From NCBI RefSeq assembly GCF_001679785.1, contig NZ_CP016286.1:2356001-2420000 (forward strand): a stretch of 64,000 bases of DNA. The letters run 5' to 3'. Source of the DNA: Rhizobium leguminosarum. GTDB lineage: Bacteria > Pseudomonadota > Alphaproteobacteria > Rhizobiales > Rhizobiaceae. The notes below the pieces were generated by a model. The model was not told where the DNA came from. It saw only the letters and a list, made by a program, of their open reading frames with translations, and did not search any database. Numbering within the stretch: the first letter of the stretch is position 1; the number at the start of each line of letters is the position of its first letter. Of the stretch, positions 18,619 to 27,767 are shown one piece after another. Made by a program: the position numbers and the translations under genes.

Positions 18619-19536
18619 ATGTCCGATATCGCCCTTATCGAAAACGCCCGCGAGTTCAACCGCTTCTACACGAACTTCCTCGGCCTCTTGAACAAGGCCT
18701 ATCTCGACACCCCCTTCACGCTGACCGATGCCCGCATCCTCTTCGAGATCGGCTCGCATGACGGCGTCAGCGCCGTGGCGTTGGCCCGCGACCTGCATGT
18801 CGACCCCGCCTATCTCAGCCGTATCCTCAAACGTTTCCGCGCCGAGGGGCTGATCGAGACCAGTCCGGACCCGGCCGACCTGCGCTGCCAGGTCATCACT
18901 GTCACCGAGCGGGGACGAGAGAGGTTCGAGGAACTCGGCCGACGCGCCAATGCGCAGATCGCCGCCCGTTTCGATCGCTTGGCGACTGGCGAACGGGAGG
19001 CGGCCGTCTCCGCCATGCATACGATCCGCGCCCTGCTCGACCCGGCGGCAAAGCCCGCACCGGCCATCATCCGCGCCCACCGCGCCGGCGATATCGGCTG
19101 GATCGTTCAGAGCCAGGGCCGCTTCTATGCCGAGGAATATGGCTGGGACCTGCGCTTTGAGGCGCTGGTCGCCGAGGTCGCCGGAAAATTCCTCGCCAAT
19201 TTCGATCCGGCCAAAGAATATTGCTGGATCGCCGAACGCCGCGGCGTCAATGTCGGCTCCGTCCTCGTTACCAATGGTGGCGACGGCATCGCTAAGTTCC
19301 GCCTACTCTATGTCGACAAATCAGCCCGCGGCCTCGGGCTCGGCAAATTGCTGGTGGACGCATGCATCCGCTTCTCCAGAGAGAAGGGCTACCGCGAACT
19401 CTCGCTCTGGACCAACGACATGCTGGAGACCGCCCGCGCCATCTATGTCAAGGCGGGCTTCCGCCTTGTCTCCGAGGAGAGACATTGCATGTTCGGCCCT
19501 CAGGCCAACGGGCAGACCTGGGTGCTCGACCTTTGA
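18619..19536 (+). CDS. MarR-type HTH fused to a GNAT acetyltransferase
   Basis: 305 residues. Residues 1-145 form a MarR winged HTH (FTLTDARILFEIGSHDGVSAVALARDLHVDPAYLSRILKRF). Residues 155-305 form a GNAT domain with the acetyl-CoA loop GLGLGKLLVDACIRFSREKG. This two-domain architecture is known in bacteria. The acetyl acceptor is unknown, and the protein probably represses its own promoter. A GGAG precedes the ATG. The probable operator is displaced upstream by a repeat element. Confidence 0.88.
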   Translation: MSDIALIENAREFNRFYTNFLGLLNKAYLDTPFTLTDARILFEIGSHDGVSAVALARDLHVDPAYLSRILKRFRAEGLIETSPDPADLRCQVITVTERGRERFEELGRRANAQIAARFDRLATGEREAAVSAMHTIRALLDPAAKPAPAIIRAHRAGDIGWIVQSQGRFYAEEYGWDLRFEALVAEVAGKFLANFDPAKEYCWIAERRGVNVGSVLVTNGGDGIAKFRLLYVDKSARGLGLGKLLVDACIRFSREKGYRELSLWTNDMLETARAIYVKAGFRLVSEERHCMFGPQANGQTWVLDL

Positions 19537-19596
19537 ATTTGCTGCGTCGCAGAAATTTCACTTGATTTGGAAACGTTCATTCCCTAATTAGGCGCC

Positions 19597-20220
19597 ATGA
19601 TCGTTGCCACTCTCACATCAGAAGCAAAGACCCGCAGCCGTGGCCGTCCGCGCGAGTTCGATATGGACGCCGCTTTGGATTCGGCCTTACGGGTCTTTTC
19701 CAAACGCGGCTACCACGCCACCTCGATCAGCGATCTGACCGAGGCAATGGGCCTCGCCTCTGGCAGTATCTACAAGGCGTTCAAGGACAAGCGCGGCGTC
19801 TTCCTCGCCGCTTTTGGTCGTTATCGCCAACTCGGCCGGCGGCGTCTCGAAGCGATGATTGCGTCGGCGGAAACAGGCCGCGACAAAGTCTTCCAGATGG
19901 TGATGTATTATACCGAGCTCTCCTATGGCGAAGCCGGCCGCAAAGGCTGTCTTGTTGTTGGCGGCGCCAACGACTTCGCCCTGCTTGACGAGGAAGCCGC
20001 TGCCCACATCGTGACTGCCTTTGCCGCGGACGAAAAGCTGATGGCCGATCTCATCCGCATCGGCCAGGCAGACGGCACAATCCCGACGACGGTGGACCCG
20101 GCTGCTGCCGCCCTCGCCTTCCTCTGCTTTACCAAGGGCCTGCGCGTCATCGGCAAAACAGGACGCAGCAGAGAAGAGATGGTGTCTGCGGCTGAGGCCG
20201 CGATGAAGCTCGTGACCTGA
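19597..20220 (+). CDS. TetR family regulator
   Basis: 207 residues. The HTH is at about 20-65 (VFSKRGYHATSISDLTEAMGLASGSIYKAFKDKRGVFL), followed by a TetR_C domain. It is followed 110 bases later by an MFS exporter gene in the same direction, so it probably controls that exporter and itself. An 8-bp palindrome CTAATTAG lies shortly before the start codon and may be part of its operator. Confidence 0.88.
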   Translation: MIVATLTSEAKTRSRGRPREFDMDAALDSALRVFSKRGYHATSISDLTEAMGLASGSIYKAFKDKRGVFLAAFGRYRQLGRRRLEAMIASAETGRDKVFQMVMYYTELSYGEAGRKGCLVVGGANDFALLDEEAAAHIVTAFAADEKLMADLIRIGQADGTIPTTVDPAAAALAFLCFTKGLRVIGKTGRSREEMVSAAEAAMKLVT

Positions 20221-20330
20221 ACAGTCCGCACGGTGGACGAGAGAGATACCGGCATTCGGTCAAGGGTCGGGTGGCCGCAGCCAGCATTTTTGCATTCAAT
20301 CCTTTCAATCTTTGAATACCGGAGCTTCCG

Positions 20331-21578
20331 ATGAGCATTTCAGCCACCACGCCGGATGAGGCCATTCCCCGGGCGCTATCCCCCTGGCTCACCTTCCTTT
20401 TCGCCGCCGCCTGCGGGTTGGTGGCCGCCAATCTCTATTACGGCCAGCCGCTGGCCGGCCCGATCAGCGCCGATCTCGGCTTCACGCCTGCCGCCACCGG
20501 CTTGATCGTCACGTTGACGCAGATCGGCTACGGCCTCGGCCTGCTGCTGATCGTGCCGCTCGGCGACCTCACCGAAAACCGCCGTCTGGTGCTGATGCTG
20601 ATCGCCGTCTCCGCCGTTGCGCTCATCGGCGCGGCGCTGTCTTCGACGCCCACAACCTTCCTCGTCGCCTCGCTCTCTATCGGCCTTTCATCGGTCGCAG
20701 TTCAGGTCCTGGTTCCTTTCGCTGCCAACATGGCGCCGGATGCAACGCGCGGCCAGGTCGTCGGCAACGTCATGAGCGGCCTGCTCTGCGGCATCATGCT
20801 GGCGCGCCCCTTCGCAAGCTTCGTCGCCGAAGCCTCTTCCTGGCATATGGTCTACTACGTCACTGCAGCGCTCATGCTCGTGCTCGCCGTCGTCCTCCGC
20901 GCCAACCTGCCGGTTCGCCGGCCGACGACCAAGCTACGCTACGGCGAATTGCTCGCCTCCATGGGCCATCTAGCGCTGAACTCGCGGGTGCTGCAGCGCC
21001 GGGCGCTCTATCAGGCCGGCATGTTCGGCGCCTTCAGCCTGTTCTGGACGACGACGCCGCTACTGCTCGCAAGCCCGGCCTTCGGCCTGACACAAAACGG
21101 CATAGCCCTCTTCGCGCTCGCCGGCGCCGCCGGCGCGATCGCCTCGCCGATCGCCGGCCGGCTTGCCGACCGCGGCATGACGAAGATCGCTTCGACACTT
21201 GCCATGCTGCTCGGCATGGCGTCCTTCCTGATCAGCCATTTCGCAAACGACGGCTCGACTGGGGCTCTGCTGCTCTTGACGGCAGCGGCGATCCTTCTCG
21301 ATTTCGGCGTGACGACCAATCTCGTCTGCGGCCAGCGCGCCATCTATGCGCTGAACCCGGAACACCGGAGCCGGCTCAACGGCCTGTTCATGGCAACCTT
21401 CTTTGCCGGCGGCGCGCTGGGCTCAGCACTCGGCGGCTGGGCCTATGCGACCGGCGGCTGGACGATGACGGCCTGGATCGGTTTCTGCTTCCCGGCGCTG
21501 GCATTCCTGCTGTTCCTGACGGAAGGACGCGGCAAGAAGGCACCATCAGAATCCAGGATCGAACATCTAAAACCTTGA
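20331..21578 (+). CDS. MFS transporter, drug/metabolite exporter type
   Basis: 415 residues with twelve predicted membrane segments. An early segment reads FAAACGLVAANLYYGQPLAGPI. A loop segment between helices 2 and 3, PLGDLTENRRLVLM, is the MFS motif A region (G-D-x3-E-x-R-R). The NLYYGQPL start is common in a group of MFS proteins annotated as multidrug or arabinose exporters. It follows a TetR gene by 110 bases; the substrate is unknown. GGAGC lies close upstream of the ATG. Confidence 0.88.
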   Translation: MSISATTPDEAIPRALSPWLTFLFAAACGLVAANLYYGQPLAGPISADLGFTPAATGLIVTLTQIGYGLGLLLIVPLGDLTENRRLVLMLIAVSAVALIGAALSSTPTTFLVASLSIGLSSVAVQVLVPFAANMAPDATRGQVVGNVMSGLLCGIMLARPFASFVAEASSWHMVYYVTAALMLVLAVVLRANLPVRRPTTKLRYGELLASMGHLALNSRVLQRRALYQAGMFGAFSLFWTTTPLLLASPAFGLTQNGIALFALAGAAGAIASPIAGRLADRGMTKIASTLAMLLGMASFLISHFANDGSTGALLLLTAAAILLDFGVTTNLVCGQRAIYALNPEHRSRLNGLFMATFFAGGALGSALGGWAYATGGWTMTAWIGFCFPALAFLLFLTEGRGKKAPSESRIEHLKP

Positions 21579-21671
21579 CAGAGCCAACTTTTGGATGCCC
21601 ACATCCAGGGGGCAGCGTATTCATCCGTTTGAGAGCTGCGGAATTTTCGCCTTTTTGCATGGGATTCCGAC

Positions 21672-21905
21672 ATGGAGATAGACGAAGAGAAAATCGACGA
21701 TGCTGTGCTCGCATTGTTATGGCTGACGCTGCATGACGGAGACCGCGCCTGGAAGGGTTTTGACTGGGGCGTGATGGACCGTTTGCATCAGAAAGGTCTG
21801 ATTTCAAATCCCGCGGGCAAGGCCAAGTCTGTCGTTCTGAGCGACGAAGGTTTGCGACGATCGGAGGAATTGTTCCGCGCTCTGTTTATGCGATCGACGC
21901 GATAA
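21672..21905 (+). CDS. Small protein of the DUF6429 type
   Basis: 77 residues, MEIDEEKIDDAVLALLWLTL at the N-terminus and a winged-helix-like pattern (WGVMDRLHQKGLISNPAGKAKSVVLSDEG). I recognise it as the DUF6429 family of short proteins, whose function is unknown; the pattern recalls one HTH domain. It begins 93 bases after the MFS gene with no obvious terminator between. A hairpin-forming TGGATGCCCACATCCA sequence lies in the gap. Confidence 0.75.
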   Translation: MEIDEEKIDDAVLALLWLTLHDGDRAWKGFDWGVMDRLHQKGLISNPAGKAKSVVLSDEGLRRSEELFRALFMRSTR

Positions 21906-21930
21906 CCGCTCTTCCGATTTATCAGCGGCA

Positions 21931-22347
21931 CTAGCTGTTGTGAGAATCGAACTGAGAACGGGCGGCGCGAACCGCATCATGGTTTGCTTCCGCCCAGTTC
22001 AACAGTTGCGCCAGCGTGTGATAGAGCGAGCGGCCGAGTTCGGTCATCGAATATTCCACACTCGGCGGCTTGGTTGGGAAGACCTCGCGGTGGATGTAAC
22101 CGTCCCTCTGCAGGTCGCGCAGCGTCTGCGTCAGCATGCGCTGCGAAATATCGGGGATCATCCTCCGCAGCTCGCCGAATCGATAGGGCCGATCCGCCAG
22201 CACATCGAGCAGCAGCGTCGACCATTTTCCGCCGATCTGCTGCATCATGTCCCTGACCGGGCAATTGCCGAAATCGAGACCGGCAAGATCGATCTCGCGC
22301 CGCGTCCCCGGCATCCTGTTCTTCAAACTGAGGACTGCACCGCTCAT
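21931..22347 (-). CDS. HxlR family regulator
   Basis: 138 residues. The HxlR winged HTH is complete: CPVRDMMQQIGGKWSTLLLDVL, FGELRRMIPDISQRMLTQTLRDL, GYIHREVFPTKPPSVEYSMTELGR. The Cys in the first motif is the position that senses quinones or electrophiles in relatives such as QorR or HypR. It is divergent from an NmrA-like quinone reductase gene 123 bases away, so electrophile-responsive control of that gene is likely. Confidence 0.9.
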   Translation of the reverse strand: MSGAVLSLKNRMPGTRREIDLAGLDFGNCPVRDMMQQIGGKWSTLLLDVLADRPYRFGELRRMIPDISQRMLTQTLRDLQRDGYIHREVFPTKPPSVEYSMTELGRSLYHTLAQLLNWAEANHDAVRAARSQFDSHNS

Positions 22348-22470
22348 CTGCTGGTTCCCTTTTGGTAACGTAGAGCCGAAAAACTGCCTCCTTTACACCG
22401 CCAAGTCAATTCCTATTCTAGTGTTACTCTCTTTTTGAGACCACCAACACAACACAGAAGGAAACGACGT

Positions 22471-23370
22471 ATGAGCGAAACCATCCTGGTCACCGGCGCT
22501 GCCGGGCAGCTCGGCCAGCGTGTCATCCATCACCTCATCGAGACCTACAAGGTCGCCCCCGGCAACATCGTCGCGGCGACGCGCAGCCCCGAAAAGCTCT
22601 CCGAACTCGAAAACAAGGGCGTCGTCACCCGCAAGGCCGATTTCGATGACGCGGCTGGTCTGGAGAAGGCTTTCGCCGGCGTCGACCGGCTGCTGATCAT
22701 CAGCACCGACGCACTGGATACTCCCGGCAAGCGCCTCGCCCAGCATAAGGGCGCCGTCGCGGCGGCAGTCAAATCAGGCGTCAAGCACATCGCCTACACC
22801 TCGATGCCGGCGCCGGACAATTCGCTCGTCACCTTCGCGCCCGATCATCTCGGCAGCGAAAACGCCATCAAGGCAAGCGGCATCGCCCATACGATCATCC
22901 GCGACGCCTGGTATCATGACAATTACCTGCACGGCATGCCGCACAACCTGCAGGGCGGCAAATGGTACAGCGCCACGGGCGATGGCAAGATCTCGACCAT
23001 CTCGCGTGACGACTGCGCCCTGGCGATCGCCGCAGCCCTTGCCTCCGGCACATCCGAGAGCGCCACCTATACGGTGACCGGCACCCAGTCGCTGAACAGC
23101 CGGCAGATTGCCACCATCGTTTCCGACGTCGCCGGCAAGCCGCTCGAGGTGGTCGACGTCAATGATGAACAGCTCGGACAGGGCATGCGCGGCGCCGGCC
23201 TTCCCGGTTTCGTTGCCGATATGCTGGTTTCTGCCGACGCCAACACCCGCGCCGGCAAGTTCGACATCGTCACCGAAGACTTCACCAAACTGACGGGAAA
23301 ACAGCCGCAGCCGCTGAAGGATTTCTTCGTGGAACACAAGGCTGCCCTGACTGCTTCAGGCGCTCATTGA
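22471..23370 (+). CDS. NmrA-like NAD(P)H quinone oxidoreductase (QorB type)
   Basis: 299 residues from the ATG at 22471, preceded by AGAAGGAAACG. The Rossmann motif is ILVTGAAGQLGQRVIHHLI; a substrate segment is YTSMPAPDNSLVTFAPDHLGSE. It matches the atypical SDR group with E. coli QorB, which reduces quinones with NADPH. The divergent HxlR regulator fits: quinones released from the regulator would induce their own reduction. The frame extends 12 codons upstream without family similarity. Confidence 0.85.
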   Translation: MSETILVTGAAGQLGQRVIHHLIETYKVAPGNIVAATRSPEKLSELENKGVVTRKADFDDAAGLEKAFAGVDRLLIISTDALDTPGKRLAQHKGAVAAAVKSGVKHIAYTSMPAPDNSLVTFAPDHLGSENAIKASGIAHTIIRDAWYHDNYLHGMPHNLQGGKWYSATGDGKISTISRDDCALAIAAALASGTSESATYTVTGTQSLNSRQIATIVSDVAGKPLEVVDVNDEQLGQGMRGAGLPGFVADMLVSADANTRAGKFDIVTEDFTKLTGKQPQPLKDFFVEHKAALTASGAH

Positions 23371-23727
23371 GTTTGCTGCTGCCCCTGCGCTTGGCGCAGG
23401 GATGAGCGAACTCCGACTCTGGATCCCTCATCACGTCAGATGAGTCGCTCACGGCGCGGACGCGCCGTGGCTGGATTCCTGTGACAGGCACAGGATTGGT
23501 GAGGGAGGGTGAATTAAGCGTCTTCGCCAAAATTTCCCGTCGACATTGAGACAACCGTTAATGGGAAGCGCTACCTCTACCACCCTCATTCCTGTGCTTG
23601 TCACAGGAAGCCAGCGCGCCCAAGTCCTTGGGCGCGGGAGACTCTTCCTTCAAGACGCACTGTGTGACTCACAGCCAGAAGCGTAATAACCCGCTTCCAG
23701 TCAAAGCGTTGAAGAAAACGACCTCCC
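23371..23727. other. Convergent intergenic region rich in palindromes
   Basis: 357 bases without a gene. Two inverted copies of a short repeat (about 23470-23506 and 23582-23615) dominate it. Smaller hairpins flank them, CACGGCGCG/CGCGCCGTG near 23450-23469 and GCGCCCAAG/CTTGGGCGC near 23616-23635. Confidence 0.7.
23470..23615. repeat. Inverted pair of a short intergenic palindromic repeat
   Basis: The left copy (about 23470-23506) contains CTGGATTCCTGTGACAGGCA. The right copy (about 23582-23615) is its reverse complement with a few changes. Each copy has the inner hairpin CCTGTG/CACAGG. I recall such CTGGATTCCTGTGAC units as frequent in Rhizobium intergenic DNA. Confidence 0.7.
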
Positions 23728-24480
23728 TCAAACCGTCTGCCCGCAAGCCCGGCAGAAGCGCCGCACCGTTTCCGCCATGCCATATTCCAGCGCATCGGCG
23801 GTCAGCCCATGGCCGATCGAAACCTCGGCAAGCCGGGGAATACGCTTCACCAGATCAGGCAGGTTTTCGACCGTCAGGTCATGGCCGGCATTAACGGCAA
23901 GGCCGATTGCCAGAGCCGCATCCGCCGTCCGCCCGAGCGCTTCGAGGATCGCGGTCGCCCCCTCCGGCGCGTCGAAGCAGCCGCCATAGGGACCGGTATA
24001 GAGCTCGATCCGATCGGCGCCGACCGCCTTAGCGGTCTCAACCGCTTCTACATCGCCATCGCCGTCGGCAAAGAGCGACACCCGGCATCCCATCGTCTTC
24101 AGCCGCGCGACGGAATCGGTCAAGAACGCCTGGTGCTTGCGGAAATCCCAGCCGTGATCGGAGGTCGCCTGGGCGGGATCGTCAGGCACCAGCGTCACCT
24201 GCTCGGGTGCCGCCCCGGCGCAGAGTTCGAAAAATTCCTCTGTGGGATAGCCCTCGATATTGAACTCGGCCTTGGGGAATTCGTCGTCGATCAGGTTGCG
24301 GATCACAGGCAGGTCGGAAAAGCGTATGTGCCGCTGGTCGGGGCGCGGATGCACCGTCAGCCCGCTCGCACCGGATTTCAGCGCGATACGCCCGAGCGCT
24401 TCGACGCTCGGCCAGGGCAGGTCGCGCCGGTTGCGCAGCATGGCGACGGCGTTGAGGTTCACGGAGAGCTTGGCGGGCAT
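23728..24480 (-). CDS. pdxJ: Pyridoxine 5'-phosphate synthase
   Basis: 250 residues from [19 protein letters not shown]; an in-frame ATG four codons earlier (24492) is also possible. PdxJ condenses 3-amino-2-oxopropyl phosphate with deoxyxylulose 5-phosphate in vitamin B6 synthesis. Conserved segments are [53 protein letters not shown], and [11 protein letters not shown]. The TIM barrel is full length. It stands alone, without an adjacent acpS. Confidence 0.95.
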   Translation of the reverse strand: MPAKLSVNLNAVAMLRNRRDLPWPSVEALGRIALKSGASGLTVHPRPDQRHIRFSDLPVIRNLIDDEFPKAEFNIEGYPTEEFFELCAGAAPEQVTLVPDDPAQATSDHGWDFRKHQAFLTDSVARLKTMGCRVSLFADGDGDVEAVETAKAVGADRIELYTGPYGGCFDAPEGATAILEALGRTADAALAIGLAVNAGHDLTVENLPDLVKRIPRLAEVSIGHGLTADALEYGMAETVRRFCRACGQTV

Positions 24481-24492
24481 GGCGAGATCCAT

Positions 24493-24930
24493 CGGTCACG
24501 GAAATGGGAGGCCTGCTTTTAAGCCAAGTGCTCGGCGATGGCCAACGAGATTCACAAATGGGTGCGATGCCAATCGCTGATGAGCGCCGAAATTACCCTG
24601 AGCATTTGCCGCACGCGTACCGCAGATAGTAATTCCCGTCATCTTTGAAGAGGACCGCGAGATCCCGCAGTGCAGCACATGTTTTTGTGCAAGACACCCA
24701 AGAACCCGGCAAAATATGCCGGTAAAGTTGCTATCCCATTTAAAAGAGATTATTTTTAGCACTTATAAAAAAGATCGTTCACGCATAACGTGGACATCGT
24801 ATCGCGTAGAGTACGCCGCGTACTGCTTCTTTCCCAATGAGAAGAACGCCTAGAGGAAACCCCACTCGCCGCGCATGGGAAGCAACTGGCAAAACCGCAT
24901 GAGGTGCAACAACATGCCCCAGGAGGGTTC
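24493..24930. other. Divergent intergenic region between pdxJ and a MerR-LuxR regulator
   Basis: 438 bases without a supported gene. The middle (about 24700-24790) is clearly AT-rich and may carry promoters. An inverted repeat AGTACG/CGTACT at 24810-24824 lies 107 bases before the regulator start. Nothing else was recognised. Confidence 0.55.
24810..24824. promoter_or_regulatory. Inverted repeat, possible MerR-type operator
   Basis: AGTACG and CGTACT are exact complements around CCG, in the promoter region of the MerR-LuxR gene. MerR proteins bind such repeats inside stretched promoters; here it is only a candidate. Confidence 0.35.
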
Positions 24931-25623
24931 ATGCCAGACGGTTCCAAACGCCTGTTTGCCACCGCCGGTATCGCTTCGGAGGCCCGATCGAAATATCGGT
25001 TCCTGCCTTCAGCCGCGCTACCGCCGGATCTACCTGATGGTCCCGTGCCCATCGCCGATATGGCCAATGCATTCGGGGTTACGCACAGGACACTGCATTT
25101 CTACGAAGAAAAGGGATTAATCTCGGCCAACCGCATGGGCCTGATGCGGGTCTACGGCCAGGACGACGTGTTGCGCATGGCCGTCATTACCGTTTGCCGT
25201 GAGACCGGCATGCCGATCGCCGTCATCCAGGAATTGATGGACGAACTCCGCAACGCCGATTCGCAGGAAACGGCCGAGGCGATGTTCCGCGAGGCCCTGC
25301 AGGTGCGCAAGCGCGAACTGACGGCGGAGATGTCGACGCTGCACCGCCAGCTTCAGCAGGTCGGCGACCTCCTGGACTACGACGGCAGCATCGAGGAGCC
25401 GCCGTTAAACGACAATCAGGACAGTGCAAGCCTGACCCCGCAGGAGCGGCGTTGCCTGGAACTGATGGCAGAGGGTTATTCCACCCAGCGAATCGCCCGG
25501 GCACTCGACCTGAAGCATGACGAAACCCGTGACCTGGAAGCCGGAATCATCCTGAAATTCCGCGCCAACAACCGCTTCCAGGCCATCGCCAAGGCAGTTC
25601 TGCTCGGCATCGTGCAGGCTTAG
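24931..25623 (+). CDS. MerR HTH plus LuxR-like HTH regulator
   Basis: 230 residues from the ATG at 24931, which has AGGAGGG four to five bases upstream; an in-frame GTG at 24904 is less likely. Residues about 40-110 form a MerR domain (PIADMANAFGVTHRTLHFYEEKGLI). After it comes a helical dimerisation stretch. Residues from about 166 look like a LuxR/GerE HTH (LTPQERRCLELMAEGYSTQRIARALDL and a following NRFQAIAKAVLLGIV). Two DNA-binding folds in one short regulator are unusual. The target is unknown; no neighbouring enzyme gene suggests one. Confidence 0.8.
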   Translation: MPDGSKRLFATAGIASEARSKYRFLPSAALPPDLPDGPVPIADMANAFGVTHRTLHFYEEKGLISANRMGLMRVYGQDDVLRMAVITVCRETGMPIAVIQELMDELRNADSQETAEAMFREALQVRKRELTAEMSTLHRQLQQVGDLLDYDGSIEEPPLNDNQDSASLTPQERRCLELMAEGYSTQRIARALDLKHDETRDLEAGIILKFRANNRFQAIAKAVLLGIVQA

Positions 25624-25711
25624 TACCATCCGCCTAAGACACGGCCGCCACCGTTTCTTCCTCGCCAGCCCTGACTCCGGGAATGCCACCTGATCGCGAG
25701 GACGACCAGGA

Positions 25712-26839
25712 TTAGCGGACGATCGTCAGCGTCTCCGCCGCGCGCGTGATCGCGGTATAGAGCCAGCGTTCCCTGGTATCGCGAAACGCCCAGCTCTCGT
25801 CGAAGAGGACGACGTCGTTCCATTGCGAACCCTGCGCCTTGTGAACGGTCAGCGCATAGCCGTAGTCGAACTCGTCGTAGCGTTTGCGGGTGTTCCAGGG
25901 AATCTCGCCCTCGACATCCTCGAAGGCCTGCTTCAGAAGCTTGATCTTGGCCGCGCCCCGGTCCATGTCGTCATCCTCTGGCCGGACGAGCAGATTGATG
26001 CCGGGCTTCGTCGTTTCCTTGGATGAGGTCATCACCTGCCAGAGCGAACCGTTGAGCAGGCCCTTTGCCGGATCGTTCCTCAGGCAGACGAGCTTGTCGC
26101 CGGTCTGCGGATAATCGGCATTGAAGCCTTTCAACTCGCGCAGGCGCTGATTGTAACGCCGCCGCGTGCGATTGGTGCCGACGAGCACTTGATCGGCATC
26201 GAGCACCAGCTGCTGCGTCACCTCGTTTTTCGAGATCACCTTGGCAGTGCCGTAATCGCCGTACATCACCTCATTGCCTTCGCGCACCTGCATGGCGAGC
26301 TTGATGATCGGATTGTCGCGCGCCTGCCGGTGGATATCGGTGAGCAGGTAGTCCGGATCCTGATTGGTGAAGTAGCCGCCGCCTGTAACCGGCGGCAACT
26401 GGCCGGGATCGCCGAGCACCAGGATCGGCGTGCCGAAGCTCATCAGATCCTTGCCGAGCGCCTCGTCCACCATCGAGCATTCATCGACGATGATCAGCGC
26501 TGCCTTCGCGACCGGGCTTTGCCGGTTGATCGAAAACATCGGCGCGATCGAGGTCTTGCCTGTTTCCTCGTCTTCCACGGCCTCCTCGCCGCGCGGCCGA
26601 TAGATCAGCGAATGGATCGTCCGGGCGTTGGAGGCGCCGCGCGAGCGCAGCACCTGCGCCGCCTTGCCGGTGAAGGCGGCAAACAGCACGTCGCCATCGA
26701 CATTTTCGGCAAAATGCTTGGCAAGCGTCGTCTTCCCCGTTCCGGCATAGCCGAACAGGCGAAAGAGCGGCGAGCGCCCTTCCTTCAGCCATTTCGAAAC
26801 AGCCTTCAGGGCTTCATCTTGTTGCGGCGCAAATTGCAT
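25712..26839 (-). CDS. RecD-like ATP-dependent DNA helicase (SF1)
   Basis: 375 residues. Walker A LFGYAGTGKTTLAKHF (about 28-43), Walker B LIIVDECSMVDE, motif III GDPGQLPPV, and a C-terminal UvrD-like region ALTVHKAQGSQWNDVVLFDE with TAITRA mark a small RecD2-type helicase without the N-terminal extension of true RecD. It may work in repair or on stalled forks. It is common in rhizobia as a single gene. No recB or recC is nearby. Confidence 0.88.
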   Translation of the reverse strand: MQFAPQQDEALKAVSKWLKEGRSPLFRLFGYAGTGKTTLAKHFAENVDGDVLFAAFTGKAAQVLRSRGASNARTIHSLIYRPRGEEAVEDEETGKTSIAPMFSINRQSPVAKAALIIVDECSMVDEALGKDLMSFGTPILVLGDPGQLPPVTGGGYFTNQDPDYLLTDIHRQARDNPIIKLAMQVREGNEVMYGDYGTAKVISKNEVTQQLVLDADQVLVGTNRTRRRYNQRLRELKGFNADYPQTGDKLVCLRNDPAKGLLNGSLWQVMTSSKETTKPGINLLVRPEDDDMDRGAAKIKLLKQAFEDVEGEIPWNTRKRYDEFDYGYALTVHKAQGSQWNDVVLFDESWAFRDTRERWLYTAITRAAETLTIVR

Positions 26840-27048
26840 GATCGCAGGACTTGGCAGGATTCGCGGGCTTTAGGCAAGGCGGAAAACGGCAAATCGCCCG
26901 GCCGGACAATCATCAGTTCCACTGCCGGTCCGCGCCGCTGGCACACATCGACGGGTCCTGGCCCATAGCGTCGGTGAGAAAGTCCAGAACCTGAGCTGCA
27001 AAAGCAGCGTGTTGCTGCCTGAACGGCAATGCCGGCTCCGATCTCCCC

Positions 27049-27624
27049 TCAGCCCCCGTTCTCGTCCTCTCCCCGCGCCTGCTCATTTTCAATTCCGGCG
27101 ATCAGCTTGCGCAGCAGCACAGCGAGCGCCCCGCGCTCCTTTCCGTCAAGAGCCTGCAGAAACGAAGCTTCGCTCGCCATGTCGGTGCGGAAGGCCTTTT
27201 CGGCGAGTGCCGCACCCGCCTCGGTCAAAGCCACTAGCACGCTGCGCCCGTCACGCGGCGATTTCTCGCGGTGGATCAGTCCCGCCTTCTCCAGCCGGTC
27301 GAGCCTGTGGGTCAGGCCTCCCGAGGAGATCATCAGCGCCGAATACATCTCCGTCGGGGTCATTAGGTAAGGCGGTCCGGAACGGCGAAGCGTTGCGATG
27401 ACGTCGAATTCGCCGCGGTCGAGGCCAAAATCGGCAAATGTCGCCTCGATGCTGGGACGCACCAGGTTCGACAGCCGGAAAGCCCGCCCCAGGATCGCCA
27501 TCGGCTCGGTATCGAGGTCGGGCAGTTCCAGCGCCCATTGCCGGCGCAGCCGGTCGACATGATCCTCCCGGGGGCGGTCCTCGTCCCCGAGGCGGTCATC
27601 GTCCCCTTTAGTTCCATTCATCAT
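27049..27624 (-). CDS. MarR family regulator
   Basis: 191 residues from the ATG at 27624, which has GAGG six bases upstream; the ATG at 27621 and upstream starts remain possible. The winged HTH reads GEFDVIATLRRSGPPYLMTPTEMYSALMISSGGLTHRLDRLEKAGLIHREKSPRDGRSVLVALT. It is divergent from a cupin and a VOC gene, and repeated GAAGATA/TATCTTC sites fill the gap, so it probably controls that pair. Confidence 0.88.
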   Translation of the reverse strand: MMNGTKGDDDRLGDEDRPREDHVDRLRRQWALELPDLDTEPMAILGRAFRLSNLVRPSIEATFADFGLDRGEFDVIATLRRSGPPYLMTPTEMYSALMISSGGLTHRLDRLEKAGLIHREKSPRDGRSVLVALTEAGAALAEKAFRTDMASEASFLQALDGKERGALAVLLRKLIAGIENEQARGEDENGG

Positions 27625-27677
27625 TTTCTGCCTCATATCACCACAAGCGAAACATACACCTTCAATCCAAGTCACGG

Positions 27678-27729
27678 AAGATATCTTGACAGGAAGATAG
27701 TTTTGAGAATATATCTTCTCGCGAAGATA
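27678..27729. promoter_or_regulatory. Cluster of GAAGATA/TATCTTC operators
   Basis: AAGATATCTT (27678-27687) is a perfect palindrome. GAAGATA recurs at 27693-27699, and TATCTTC (27712-27718) with GAAGATA (27723-27729) form a 7-bp inverted repeat around TCGC. The cluster lies between the MarR gene and the cupin gene, as expected for a MarR control region. Confidence 0.65.
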
Positions 27730-27767
27730 GTTTTATGTTCACAGACAGCACCAGCAGGAGGCACGTG

